Source: JAPPHA01 sp965221575
GTDB lineage: Bacteria > Pseudomonadota > Alphaproteobacteria > Rhodobacterales > Rhodobacteraceae
Assembly: GCA_965221575.1 (NCBI GenBank)
Contig: CBDCSM010000013.1
Location: 558,001 to 622,000, forward strand
DNA length: 64,000 bases
Reading direction: 5' to 3'
Positions 17,393 to 26,376 of the stretch are shown in pieces. The notes beneath the pieces were generated by a model, which had not been told where the DNA came from, searched no databases, and saw nothing but the letters and a program-made list of their open reading frames with translations. The first letter of the stretch is position 1. Every line of letters begins with the position of its first letter. The translations under genes and the position numbers were made by a program.

Positions 17393-18574
17393 TCAATAAG
17401 GGATTCGCTTGGAGATGTAGGTGGCGAACTCGAAGTTTGGTCTCTCGAGATGTGACAGGTGGCCAGGCGATGAAAGGCCGGAACGAACTCCTGCAAAGAC
17501 GCGCTCGGTACATTCCCTGTCTTCATCATTGACTTCGTCAAGCAGGCGTTTCAAATCGGTGAAGTGCTCCCTGCCCCGGGGGTCATTGACGAATTCCTTC
17601 GCCAGCCCACCGCCAAAGTAGATTCGCACCTTTCCCGGGGCCGTCGGGTACAGCGACAGGTACCAGAAATATCCTGGCGTCAGCGTCACGAGCATGCTCG
17701 GATAGATGGCAAACAGATAGGTCGTGAACCGCCGCTCTCCTGAAAGCCTGGTGTTTTCAGGGTGCGCCACGGAGAGAAAAAACTCCTCCTCTTTCTGCAA
17801 CGTGTGGTAGTTGAATGCGTTTCGCCCTTCCGGGCATTCGATTTCATCCACTTTTGACAGGCCGCCGATCGTCGCCGCATGGCAAACCGGGAGATGATAG
17901 CTCTCCATGAAATTCTCAGCGAGAATCTTCCAGTTCGTGTTCCATTCGTGAACCTCGAAAAAGGCCTGCGAATAGTTCTCCATCTCGAAGTCGCCGACCA
18001 TGTCCTCGATTTCGCGGAAGACCTCACGCGCAGGGGGGACTTCCGGGTTGAGCGAGACAAGAACCCACCCCAGCCATTCTTCGCAGCGGATTTCAGGCAA
18101 GCGATAACATGACCGGTCGAACTCCTGGTTCCTGGCCATCCCGGGTGCTCCCCGAAGCCATCCGTCCAGCCCGTAAGTCCAACCGTGATAAGGGCAGACA
18201 ATCGCTCTGGTATTTCCGTTGCCCGTCAGCAGCACTGACATTCGGTGCCTGCACACGTTGGACTGGGCCCGGAGGTTTCCGTGCATGTCGCGAACCACCA
18301 TGATCGGCTGGCCTGCCAGTTCGGAAGCGAAATAGTCGCCCGGGTTGCGAAGTCCATCCGAACGCCCGATGCAGAACCACTCTTTTCGAAAAATGTTCTG
18401 GATTTCCTGGTCCAGGAATTCCTCCGATACATAGACACTCTTGGGCATAGCCCGAGCCCGTTCAAATGGCACCGAGACACATTCGGCCAACTCTCGTGCG
18501 GGGGTGTCGAAACCGACAAGATCATCCATTGGAACGTTCTCCCCAAACCAATGATCGTGTTCCGTTTCCAGCAT
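17393..18574 (-). CDS. Rieske aromatic ring-hydroxylating oxygenase, alpha subunit
   Basis: A 393-residue Rieske non-heme iron oxygenase. The N-terminal Rieske domain has Cys108-x-His110 and Cys127-x2-His130 (NVCRHR...CPYHGWTYG). The catalytic domain has the iron triad region AENFMESYHLPVCH with His227 and His232. The sequence is closest in style to alpha subunits acting on quaternary amines or small aromatic acids (GbcA/choline-type and related), but motifs alone do not name the substrate. No reductase, ferredoxin or beta subunit gene is adjacent, so electrons must come from elsewhere. It converges on the udh gene and is divergent from the thiamine operon. Confidence 0.88.
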   Translation of the reverse strand: MLETEHDHWFGENVPMDDLVGFDTPARELAECVSVPFERARAMPKSVYVSEEFLDQEIQNIFRKEWFCIGRSDGLRNPGDYFASELAGQPIMVVRDMHGNLRAQSNVCRHRMSVLLTGNGNTRAIVCPYHGWTYGLDGWLRGAPGMARNQEFDRSCYRLPEIRCEEWLGWVLVSLNPEVPPAREVFREIEDMVGDFEMENYSQAFFEVHEWNTNWKILAENFMESYHLPVCHAATIGGLSKVDEIECPEGRNAFNYHTLQKEEEFFLSVAHPENTRLSGERRFTTYLFAIYPSMLVTLTPGYFWYLSLYPTAPGKVRIYFGGGLAKEFVNDPRGREHFTDLKRLLDEVNDEDRECTERVFAGVRSGLSSPGHLSHLERPNFEFATYISKRIPY

Positions 18575-18875
18575 TCGTTCCCAAAATTAGGCCCTGCGTC
18601 AACAGCTTTCGGGTTTTTCGCGGGTAGACGGCGCAGTTACAGCAAGAATTTCTGCAACAGGACCGGGTTCGCCAGCCAGACCGGACCTCTGACAGGTCCG
18701 AGTTTCCCGTCACATGGCACGAATTCCGGGGCCAGGTCGGAATCCCGAACAGGGAAAATCGGTCCTCGGGTGAAAGCCGCGAGCCACTGCCGGGTTTTCG
18801 GTCCGGCAAGAATTTCATGTTCGAATGCCGGAACGATTGCGCATCCGGCTCCATCGTTGTATTTGTGCAGTTGTC
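18575..18875. other. Intergenic region between the Rieske gene and the TPP riboswitch
   Basis: About 300 bases holding the presumed divergent promoters of the Rieske oxygenase gene (minus strand) and the thiamine operon (plus strand). I find no gene and no repeat. The plus-strand promoter should lie within the last 60 bases before the riboswitch, but no clear -35/-10 pair stands out. Confidence 0.35.
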
Positions 18876-18968
18876 ACTCACGGGGAGTTCCCGCCGGAAC
18901 TGAGAAACGCAATGCGCGTTGACCCGTCGAACCTGATCCGGATCATGCCGGCGTAGGGAATGAGAAGA
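18876..18968 (+). promoter_or_regulatory. TPP riboswitch (THI element)
   Basis: The aptamer senses thiamine pyrophosphate. Diagnostic segments appear in order: an opening CTCACGGGGAG arm, CTGAGA at 18899-18904, ACCCGT then CGAACCTGATCCGG, and a closing ATGCCGGCGTAGGGA. These match the conserved thi-box helices P2/P3 and P4/P5 and their ligand-binding loops. It lies 58 bases before the thiB start, the expected place, and represses thiamine uptake genes when the cofactor is plentiful. Confidence 0.95.
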
Positions 18969-18996
18969 TGGACCGCATCGTACAAATCGCCATTCT

Positions 18997-19024
18997 GATT
19001 CCCTCGCCCCGAAAGGAGGGAATC
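18997..19024 (+). promoter_or_regulatory. Hairpin sequestering the thiB ribosome binding site
   Basis: A perfect 9-bp inverted repeat, GATTCCCTC at 18997-19005 and GAGGGAATC at 19016-19024, with a 10-base loop. The 3' arm contains most of the AGGAGG ribosome binding site (19014-19019) and ends one base before the thiB ATG at 19026. This is the form expected of a translational expression platform for the upstream TPP aptamer. Switching between this hairpin and an alternative fold is inferred, not shown. Confidence 0.75.
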
Positions 19025-19025
19025 C

Positions 19026-20021
19026 ATGAAGAGTTTTTGTGTCACCTGTCTTGCGGTTGCATTCTCCATGCAGGCCGCATGGGCCGAAACCCTGACGATC
19101 TACACGTACGAATCCTTTGTCAGTGACTGGGGGCCGGGGCCGGAGGTCCAGAACAAATTTGAAAGCCAATGCGGCTGCACGATCGAGTGGGTCGCCGAAG
19201 GAGATGCCGCGACGCTGCTGACGGCACTTCGCCTTGAGGGGGATTCAGGCCGGGCAGATGTTGTGCTCGGACTCGACACCAACCTGATGGCTGAAGCCGT
19301 CCAGGCCGGTGTCGTACTGGAGCACGGTCTGGGCCAGCTCGGTTTCGATCTGCCCATTGCGTGGAATGATCCCGTTTTCGTACCGTTCGATTACGGTTAC
19401 TTCGCCATAATCTATGACAGCGCGACCCTGACGGACCCACCCGCATCGCTTGCCGAACTTTCGTCTGGAGGCTCCGGCCGGGATCTTATCATCCAGGACC
19501 CGAGGACGAGCACCCCGGGACTTGGCCTCCTGCTCTGGGTCAAGGCCATTCACGGAGACGATGCGGCCGAGGTCTGGGGAAATCTGTCGGAACGTCTTCT
19601 GACGGTAACCCAGGGATGGAGCGAGGCCTACGGCCTGTTTCTCGCAGGCGAAGCACCGATGGTGTTGAGTTACACGACGTCGCCGGCGTATCACCAGCTG
19701 GCCGAAGACGAGACCCGGTACAAGGCGGTGATCTTCCCGGAAGGCCACTACATGCAGATCGAGGTGGCTGCAGTGGCGGCGTCGACCGACCAGCCGGAAC
19801 TCGCGCGGCAGTTTCTTTCTTTTGTCGGTTCACGGGATTTCGCCGAAATCATTCCGACGACGAACTGGATGTACCCGGCAACGGACGCGGGAGATGCCCT
19901 GCCCGAAGTGTTTCGCAACCTGGACAAGCCGGACGTGACGCTCCTGCTTGCGCCAGAAGATGTCGCGGCCAACCGCAAGGAATGGATCCGTGAATGGCTT
20001 GAGGCCGTCGGCACGAAATGA
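19026..20021 (+). CDS. thiB: Thiamine ABC transporter, substrate-binding protein
   Basis: Periplasmic thiamine/TPP-binding protein, 331 residues. Residues 1-20 form a Sec signal peptide ending AAWAE. The mature start ETLTIYTYESFVSDWGPGPEV is typical of ThiB, as are ADVVLGLDTNL near residue 76, FVPFDYGYFAIIYD near 117, and QDPRTSTPGLGLLLWVKAI near 155. It opens a riboswitch-controlled operon; its stop overlaps thiP as ATGA. The ribosome binding site AGGAGG lies inside a hairpin (18997-19024). Confidence 0.93.
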   Translation: MKSFCVTCLAVAFSMQAAWAETLTIYTYESFVSDWGPGPEVQNKFESQCGCTIEWVAEGDAATLLTALRLEGDSGRADVVLGLDTNLMAEAVQAGVVLEHGLGQLGFDLPIAWNDPVFVPFDYGYFAIIYDSATLTDPPASLAELSSGGSGRDLIIQDPRTSTPGLGLLLWVKAIHGDDAAEVWGNLSERLLTVTQGWSEAYGLFLAGEAPMVLSYTTSPAYHQLAEDETRYKAVIFPEGHYMQIEVAAVAASTDQPELARQFLSFVGSRDFAEIIPTTNWMYPATDAGDALPEVFRNLDKPDVTLLLAPEDVAANRKEWIREWLEAVGTK

Positions 20022-21619
20022 TCGTCGGCCAACGGCTGCTGCTTTGGCCCGGCGCCCTTGCACTCATTGCCTCGCCGGGCCTGGCCGTCGTTGCCGTACT
20101 GGCACTACTCGGGGTGGCCACCCGAAACGAAACCGGACCCTTACTTGACGGGTACAGCTGGCACGTTCTGCGTTTCACCGTCTATCAGGCAACGCTCTCG
20201 ACGGTCCTTTCGCTGCTGTTTGCGCTACCGGTGGCACGCGCGTTTGCGAGGCGCTCGCGATTCCCGGGCCGCACGACGCTCATCAGGTTGTTCGGATTGC
20301 CCCTGGTCTTGCCGGTGATCGTTGCGGTCTTTGGCATCGTCGCCGTTTGGGGACACAACGGCACGGTCAGTCGCACGCTTGTTGCTGCCGGACTGCCAGG
20401 ATTTGCGCCGCTCTACGGGCTTTCCGGCATCCTGATCGCGCATACGTTTTTCAACATGCCCCTTGCGGTACGCTTGCTTCTCCCGGTGTGGGATTCGATC
20501 CCCGGCGAAACCTGGAGGCTTGCCAACCAACTCGACATGTCCAGCTGGCAGATTTTTCGCCTGATCGAATTCCCGCGAATTGCTCCGGTCATTCCCGGAA
20601 TTGCGATGCTGATTTTCCTCCTCTGCTTTTCCAGTTTCTCCATCGTTCTTGTTCTTGGAGGAGGCCCGAGAGCAACCACGCTCGAGGTCGCCATCTGGCA
20701 GGCACTGCGCCTTGAGTTCGATATCGACCGCGCCGTGGCGCTCGCGGGGCTTCAGGTCGCCGCCTGCCTGATCGCCGGGATCGCATTCTACCGCATGGCA
20801 AGATCAACGGTCTCCGAACCTACGGAGGGGCGTCGAATCCTGCGCCCAGACGTATCCTCGACCGCCAGCAAATGCGCAGATTTCCTGTTGCTGTTTGTCG
20901 GAACATTCTGGATCGGAGCCCCGCTGGCCGCTGCCGTCACAGCCGGGATTTCGGGCCCGTTGCCCGATGTTCTGGGACGACAGGAGGTTTGGGCCGCCGC
21001 GGTGCGGAGCGTGGTCATCGGCCTCTCGGCAGGATTCCTCGCACTGGTGTTCGGCACCATGCTGGCGGTGACTGCACGCGATCTTGCGGTCAGGGCACAG
21101 CACTCGGGGCTTGCCGACTGGGTGGAGATCCTCGGCAGCCAGACCCTGATCGTTTCACCGGTCGTTCTCGGGGCCGGCCTTTTCGTTCTCCTCATTCCGC
21201 ATGTCGCGGTTTTCGACTGGGCGATACCCCTTGCCATCGTGCTCAACGGATTGATCGCGATTCCGTATGTGATCCGGCTGGTCGGCCCGGTTCTCAGGAG
21301 AAACGCAGAGCACCACGATCGGCTATGTGCAAGCCTGGGGCTTTCTGGATTGAACCGACTTGTTCTCGTGGAATGGCCGGCCCTGGCCGGTACCGCAACG
21401 ACTGCCATGGCAATTTCCGCCGCCCTCGCAACAGGGGACCTGACGGCAATTGTCCTTTTCGGATCCGGCCAGTCCGATACGCTTGCCAAGTTGTTGTTCA
21501 GTGCACTTGGGACATACAGAATGGGTGAAGCGGCCGTACTCGCAATGTTGCTCACCGCCACATGTCTGGCCGTCTTTGTTGTCGTCGAAGGAGCAGGTCG
21601 CGTTGGCCGCCGGGCTTGA
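20018..21619 (+). CDS. thiP: Thiamine ABC transporter, permease
   Basis: Inner-membrane permease of the thiamine importer, 533 residues with about twelve hydrophobic segments. It is a fused two-domain permease, each half bearing an EAA-type loop: ETWRLANQLDMSSWQIFRLIEFPRI near residue 165 and a second copy, ERHDRL-like HHDRLCASLGLSGLNRLVLVEWP, near 430. The fusion, length and final GDLTAIVLFGSGQSDTLAKLLF fit ThiP. It overlaps thiB by 4 bases and thiQ by 17. Confidence 0.92.
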   Translation: MIVGQRLLLWPGALALIASPGLAVVAVLALLGVATRNETGPLLDGYSWHVLRFTVYQATLSTVLSLLFALPVARAFARRSRFPGRTTLIRLFGLPLVLPVIVAVFGIVAVWGHNGTVSRTLVAAGLPGFAPLYGLSGILIAHTFFNMPLAVRLLLPVWDSIPGETWRLANQLDMSSWQIFRLIEFPRIAPVIPGIAMLIFLLCFSSFSIVLVLGGGPRATTLEVAIWQALRLEFDIDRAVALAGLQVAACLIAGIAFYRMARSTVSEPTEGRRILRPDVSSTASKCADFLLLFVGTFWIGAPLAAAVTAGISGPLPDVLGRQEVWAAAVRSVVIGLSAGFLALVFGTMLAVTARDLAVRAQHSGLADWVEILGSQTLIVSPVVLGAGLFVLLIPHVAVFDWAIPLAIVLNGLIAIPYVIRLVGPVLRRNAEHHDRLCASLGLSGLNRLVLVEWPALAGTATTAMAISAALATGDLTAIVLFGSGQSDTLAKLLFSALGTYRMGEAAVLAMLLTATCLAVFVVVEGAGRVGRRA

Positions 21620-22322
21620 ATTCCGAGATCTCCGCTCAGAGATCGGCGGATTCGCCATTCGAACCAGTTTCGAGGTCCCATCTGGTTCGGTCACGGCGAT
21701 TCTCGGGGCCAGTGGTGCCGGAAAGAGCACGCTCCTCGCGCTCGCCTGCGGATTCGAACAACCCGCTTCCGGCCAGATCCTGGTCGACGGTCGTCCCGTG
21801 ACCGGTCTTTCTCCGGCCGAGCGGCCGATTGCAATCCTGTTCCAGGAACACAACCTGTTTCCGCACCTGACCGCATTCCAGAACATTGGCCTCGGCCTTG
21901 ATCCGGGCCTTCGATTGACGCCTAAACAGCAGAACGACGCGGCCGACGCGCTGGACCGCGTTGGCCTCGGCGGGATGCAGGAGCGTCTGCCGAAGGATCT
22001 GTCGGGCGGAGAACGCCAAAGGGTTGCCATAGCTAGGGCACTGGTCATGCGGAGACCGGTTCTTCTGCTCGATGAACCGTTTGCAGGCCTCGGCCCGGCA
22101 CTCAGGCGAGACATGCTTGACCTGGTCGATGCACTCTGCAGAGATACCGGCATGACAGTGGTCATGGTGACCCACGACCCCGCGGACGCGAGACGGATCG
22201 CCGGGTTCACGGCTTTCATGCACGAGGGAACGGTGCAAACATTCGGACCAACGAAAACGGTATTGGGCCGCCCGGATTCACCCGAACTTCGCAGCTATCT
22301 CGGAGTTGAAACCGACACTTGA
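21603..22322 (+). CDS. thiQ: Thiamine ABC transporter, ATP-binding protein
   Basis: ATPase of the thiamine importer, 239 residues from a TTG at 21603 that has AAGGAG nine bases upstream; the frame is open further 5' inside thiP, but that part is shadow. Motifs: Walker A GASGAGKST, Q-loop LFQEHNLFPHL, signature LSGGERQRVAIARAL, Walker B PVLLLDEPFAGLGP and switch VTHDPADA. The absence of a C-terminal regulatory domain and the short length fit ThiQ. Last gene of the riboswitch operon. Confidence 0.92.
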   Translation: MAAGLEFRDLRSEIGGFAIRTSFEVPSGSVTAILGASGAGKSTLLALACGFEQPASGQILVDGRPVTGLSPAERPIAILFQEHNLFPHLTAFQNIGLGLDPGLRLTPKQQNDAADALDRVGLGGMQERLPKDLSGGERQRVAIARALVMRRPVLLLDEPFAGLGPALRRDMLDLVDALCRDTGMTVVMVTHDPADARRIAGFTAFMHEGTVQTFGPTKTVLGRPDSPELRSYLGVETDT

Positions 22323-22527
22323 GGATACTGGCGCCTCTCGCCGGTCCGACGGCATTCTGTCACAATCCCCGGTAGTGCCCGGATCATCCGGCCGCCACGC
22401 ACCTGCCGATGGATTCCGTTTCCGCCTGTCGCCGGTGATGGTGCTGCTTCGCCTGGTCAGGTATGTTCGGTCCCGAGCCTGCCGGGCTTCTGGCATTCCT
22501 CCCACCCACAACGAAACGGAAGCAAGC

Positions 22528-24054
22528 ATGATGCAAGCCAGCTCTGACGGCAGCCGAACCGGGAATCAGGCAAGACCAAGGATCGCCGTCGCTGGATTCC
22601 AGCACGAGACCAACAGTTTTTCTCCCGTCCCGACGGGGCTTGAAGATTTCATCAGGCCCGGCGGATGGCCAGGTCTCACGGAATCTTCGGCCGTGATCAG
22701 GAACTTCTCGGGGGTCAACATCCCGATCGGGGGATGTATCGATCGCATCCGGAACAGGGCGGAGATCGTGCCAATCCTTTGGGCCAGCGCCGAACCGGGC
22801 AATCTTGTCCAAACCGAGGCGTTCGAGACGATTTCGGGCAAGATCCTCGACGGGCTGGCCGCCGCGATTCCCCTCGACGGCGCATATTTCGATCTTCATG
22901 GCGCCATGATCACCGAAGATCACGAGGACGGCGAGGGCGAACTCCTGGCGCGTGCCCGGAATCTCCTTGGACCCGATGTTCCCGTCGCCATCAGTCTCGA
23001 CCTGCACGCCAACCTGACTCCTGAAATGGCCAACCATGCCGATGCGACCACCATATTCAGAACCTATCCGCATCTCGACATGGCGGAAACCGGCGCCCGT
23101 GCCGCCGATCTCCTGCTGGAGATGGTCGGAACCGGAGGAAGACCGCACACGGCCTTCCGGAAACTGCCGTACATGATCCCGTTGCAAGCACAGCACACAA
23201 AGTCGAAACCTGTCCAAGCGCTCTATGGCAGCCTTCCGGAAAACGGTTCCTGCGCGTCCGGAAACGCCGAGATCGCGATGGGCTTCCCTCCCGGAGACAT
23301 CGCGATGTGCGGACCGGCGCTCGTTGCCACGAACTACTCGTGCGACTTGGCTGAATCGGCAGTCGATGATCTGGAACGCAGTTTCCTCGCGGTTGAAACG
23401 AAGTTCCCGGTTGAACTGACGTCACCTTCCGCGGCGATCAAAAAGGCGATGGAGGCAGGGCGACACGGGCGGCCTGTCGTGCTCGCTGACGTCCAGGACA
23501 ACTCCGGCGCCGGCGCAAGTTCAGACACCACGGGCCTCCTGTCCGAACTCGCGTCGTCCGGTGCGAGGCACGCGGCCCTTGGCGCCATCTGTGACCCCGA
23601 GTTCGTCGAGATGGCGCACCGTGCGGGAGTGGGAGCCGAAATCACCGCATCCCTCGGTGGCAGGACGGGAGGCCCGGAAAACCCGTCCTTCGACGGCAGA
23701 TTTCTCGTCACGTCGCTCAGTGACGGTGCGTTCGACTGGCGGGGCGAAATGATGAAGGGTGTTCGCGCGAATCTCGGGCCCACCGCGGCAGTGCGCCTTG
23801 CCGGCGACCGGTCGGATGTCCAGGTCGTCGTGATCGGGCAAAGGGTTCAATGCCTCGACCGCGCCCTGTTCAGCCATCTCGGGATCGAACCTGCAGAATT
23901 GGCGCTGCTGGTGGTCAAGAGCACGGTACACTTCAGGGCTGACTTCGAGGGATTCGCTGCTGAAATCATTCCGGTAAAGTCTCCCGGATACAACCCGTGC
24001 CAGCTGGATGCGATCCCGTATACCCGACTTCGGGAGGGCGTGCGGCTTCTGTAA
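22528..24054 (+). CDS. M81 family metallopeptidase (MlrC-like)
   Basis: A 508-residue protein of the M81/DUF1485 family, named after MlrC, a zinc peptidase that finishes microcystin breakdown. Start ATG at 22528; the open frame upstream runs into thiQ and is ignored. Family marks include IAVAGFQHETNSFSPVPTG near residue 20, YFDLHGAMITEDHEDGEGELL near 121, VPVAISLDLHANLT near 150, IFRTYPHLDMAETG, and in the C-terminal domain DVQDNSGAGASSDTT near 323. Most homologues have nothing to do with microcystin, and the real substrate is unknown. It lies about 200 bases downstream of thiQ and is followed by another hydrolase. Confidence 0.87.
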   Translation: MMQASSDGSRTGNQARPRIAVAGFQHETNSFSPVPTGLEDFIRPGGWPGLTESSAVIRNFSGVNIPIGGCIDRIRNRAEIVPILWASAEPGNLVQTEAFETISGKILDGLAAAIPLDGAYFDLHGAMITEDHEDGEGELLARARNLLGPDVPVAISLDLHANLTPEMANHADATTIFRTYPHLDMAETGARAADLLLEMVGTGGRPHTAFRKLPYMIPLQAQHTKSKPVQALYGSLPENGSCASGNAEIAMGFPPGDIAMCGPALVATNYSCDLAESAVDDLERSFLAVETKFPVELTSPSAAIKKAMEAGRHGRPVVLADVQDNSGAGASSDTTGLLSELASSGARHAALGAICDPEFVEMAHRAGVGAEITASLGGRTGGPENPSFDGRFLVTSLSDGAFDWRGEMMKGVRANLGPTAAVRLAGDRSDVQVVVIGQRVQCLDRALFSHLGIEPAELALLVVKSTVHFRADFEGFAAEIIPVKSPGYNPCQLDAIPYTRLREGVRLL

Positions 24055-24332
24055 TGATCCGAACATCGGAAGTGCGGATGCTCTCCCTGGCAGGAATCCC
24101 GATCTTCCTTCCGTCGAATTCCACCTCCTCCGGCTTTCAAGGTTCCGGGCGGCGAAACATTCGCTCCACTTCGTCCCGAGTTGGCACAACCCCGGTTCGC
24201 GCAACCAGTTCGAGCATGCCCCGTGCCCCGTCTCCGTTTCCTGTCCAATTTCATTGACAGCCCTCCATTCCGGCGCAATGGTCCGGAGTTCCCGGCCGGT
24301 GCGCGATGCGATCCCTGAAGTGAGAGGATGTC

Positions 24333-26351
24333 ATGCGAATTGTTGAAGAATTTCCCAGAGAGATCCGAACGGTTGAAGGGACCTGGATTCGGCTCTCGGA
24401 CGGAGTGCGTTTGTCCGCAAAGATCTGGCTTCCCGAGGACGCGGAAGCGGACCCGGTGCCGGCCATCCTCGAATACTTGCCGTACCGCTACCAGGACGGA
24501 ACAGCGGTCCGGGACGCGCTGACACATCCTTATTTCGCTGGGCATGGTTATGCATGCGTTCGCGTCGACATGCGCGGCGCAGGCAATTCGGAAGGCGTCT
24601 TGCTCGGCGAGTACCTGAAACAGGAGCAGGATGATGCTCTCGAGATTATCGATTGGATCACCAGCCAGACCTGGTGTTCAGGGACGGTCGGAATCATTGG
24701 CATCTCGTGGGGTGGTTTCAACGGTCTCCAAATCGCTGCACGGCAACCGGAAGCCTTGAAGGCGATCGTTTCGATCTGTTCGACCGACGACCGTTATGCC
24801 GACGACATCCACTACATGGGCGGGTCCATGCTGTGCGACAACATCGCCTGGTCAACCTACATGTTTTCGATCAACACGACCCCACCGGACCCGCGTTTGC
24901 ACGGCGCCGATTGGAAAGAAATCTGGTTACAGCGCCTTCGTGGCAGCGGACTCTGGCTCTCCGACTGGCTCGAACACCAGCACCGGGACGAGTTCTACAA
25001 GCACGGTTCCGTAAACGAAAACTACAATGACATAAAATGTGCCGTGTACGCCGTCGGGGGATGGGCGGACGGGTATTCGAACGCCGTCTTTCGCCTGCTC
25101 GCCAACCTAAAGGCTCCTGTCAAAGGGCTTGTTGGGCCCTGGGCGCACAAGTATCCGCATTTCGCCGGCCCGGGACCATCCATCGGATTCCTCCAGGAAT
25201 GCCTGCGCTGGTGGGATCATTGGCTCAAGGGCATCGACACGGGCATCATGGACGAACCGCGCCTGCGTTGCTGGATGCAGGATCCGGTCCCGCCGAGGAC
25301 GTACTATTCATACCGCCCAGGCCGGTGGGTCGCAGAGGACACATGGCCCTCGTGCCGCATTGTCGATCGACGTTTCTTCGTCAACAAGTCCGGGCTCGGC
25401 GAGACGGGCGGGGCTCCGTCGGCCATGGATATATCCTCGCCCGAAACGGTCGGGATCGCCGGAGGGATCTGGTGTCCGCATGGCGAAGACCCGGACCAGC
25501 CGTCAGACCAGCGAAAGGAGGCTGGCGGGTGCCTGAACTTCGATTCCGGATTCCTTGACGCGGATCTTGAGGTTCTCGGGGCCCCGATCTTCGACGTCGA
25601 CGTCTCGAGCCAACAGGAAACCGGCCAGATCATCGTCTGCCTGAACGAGATCCTTCCGGACGGCGCCATCACCAGGATCAGCTACGGAATCCTGAACCTC
25701 GCGCACCGCAACGGCCACCAAAACCCGGAACCGCTTGTTCCCGGCGATACATGTCGGGTCCGTATCCGGTTGAACGAGATTGCGCATCGGTTCGCGGCAG
25801 GAAACCGGGTCCGGTTGTCGATCTCAACCGCATACTGGCCGGTCGTCTGGCCCTCGCCCGAGAAATCGACCCTCCGTGTGACTGTCGGAACCGCGACCCT
25901 CAACCTCCCGGCCCGAGCCGGAAATGAATCCGACCGGGATCTTCAGGAGTTCGAACCTTCCGAGTCGGCTCCTCCATTGAGGAAGACCGTAAGCAGGGCA
26001 CCGTCGTTCGAGTGGAACGCCGTGGAAGACCTGACAAACGGTGTCGTTGTTTCCCGGCAATGGTTCGATGAAGGCGCGACGACATTCGATGAGTACGACG
26101 GTTGGACGGTGGATTCGACCCATGAAGAATTCTACACGATTCATCCGGATGATCCCAACTCGGCGAAGTGCGACATCGCCTGGACCGAAAGATTTTCCCG
26201 CGATGACTGGAACGTATCGTCGCGCACGCGAACGATCGTGACATCTTCGGCGACGCATTTTCACCTCGAGGCAAGGCTCAAGGCCTGGCTCGGGGACGAC
26301 CTCGTTCATGAACAGGAATGGGGAAAGTCGTTCCGGCGCAGGCTTGTCTGA
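24333..26351 (+). CDS. CocE/NonD family hydrolase (peptidase S15-like)
   Basis: A 672-residue serine hydrolase of the CocE/X-Pro dipeptidyl-peptidase (S15) group. The alpha/beta-hydrolase core has VDMRGAGNSEG near residue 79, the nucleophile elbow GISWGG with Ser125, an Asp candidate in GGWADGYSN near 242, and a His candidate in GPWAHKYPH near 270. The C-terminal jelly-roll domain (about 310-560) shows LNLPARAG and RLSIST, typical of the family. Such enzymes cleave amide or ester bonds of acyl substrates. No signal peptide, so cytoplasmic. It follows the M81 gene by 278 empty bases. Confidence 0.88.
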   Translation: MRIVEEFPREIRTVEGTWIRLSDGVRLSAKIWLPEDAEADPVPAILEYLPYRYQDGTAVRDALTHPYFAGHGYACVRVDMRGAGNSEGVLLGEYLKQEQDDALEIIDWITSQTWCSGTVGIIGISWGGFNGLQIAARQPEALKAIVSICSTDDRYADDIHYMGGSMLCDNIAWSTYMFSINTTPPDPRLHGADWKEIWLQRLRGSGLWLSDWLEHQHRDEFYKHGSVNENYNDIKCAVYAVGGWADGYSNAVFRLLANLKAPVKGLVGPWAHKYPHFAGPGPSIGFLQECLRWWDHWLKGIDTGIMDEPRLRCWMQDPVPPRTYYSYRPGRWVAEDTWPSCRIVDRRFFVNKSGLGETGGAPSAMDISSPETVGIAGGIWCPHGEDPDQPSDQRKEAGGCLNFDSGFLDADLEVLGAPIFDVDVSSQQETGQIIVCLNEILPDGAITRISYGILNLAHRNGHQNPEPLVPGDTCRVRIRLNEIAHRFAAGNRVRLSISTAYWPVVWPSPEKSTLRVTVGTATLNLPARAGNESDRDLQEFEPSESAPPLRKTVSRAPSFEWNAVEDLTNGVVVSRQWFDEGATTFDEYDGWTVDSTHEEFYTIHPDDPNSAKCDIAWTERFSRDDWNVSSRTRTIVTSSATHFHLEARLKAWLGDDLVHEQEWGKSFRRRLV

Positions 26352-26376
26352 CCGCGCCGACCGGGGTCCGGTCGAG

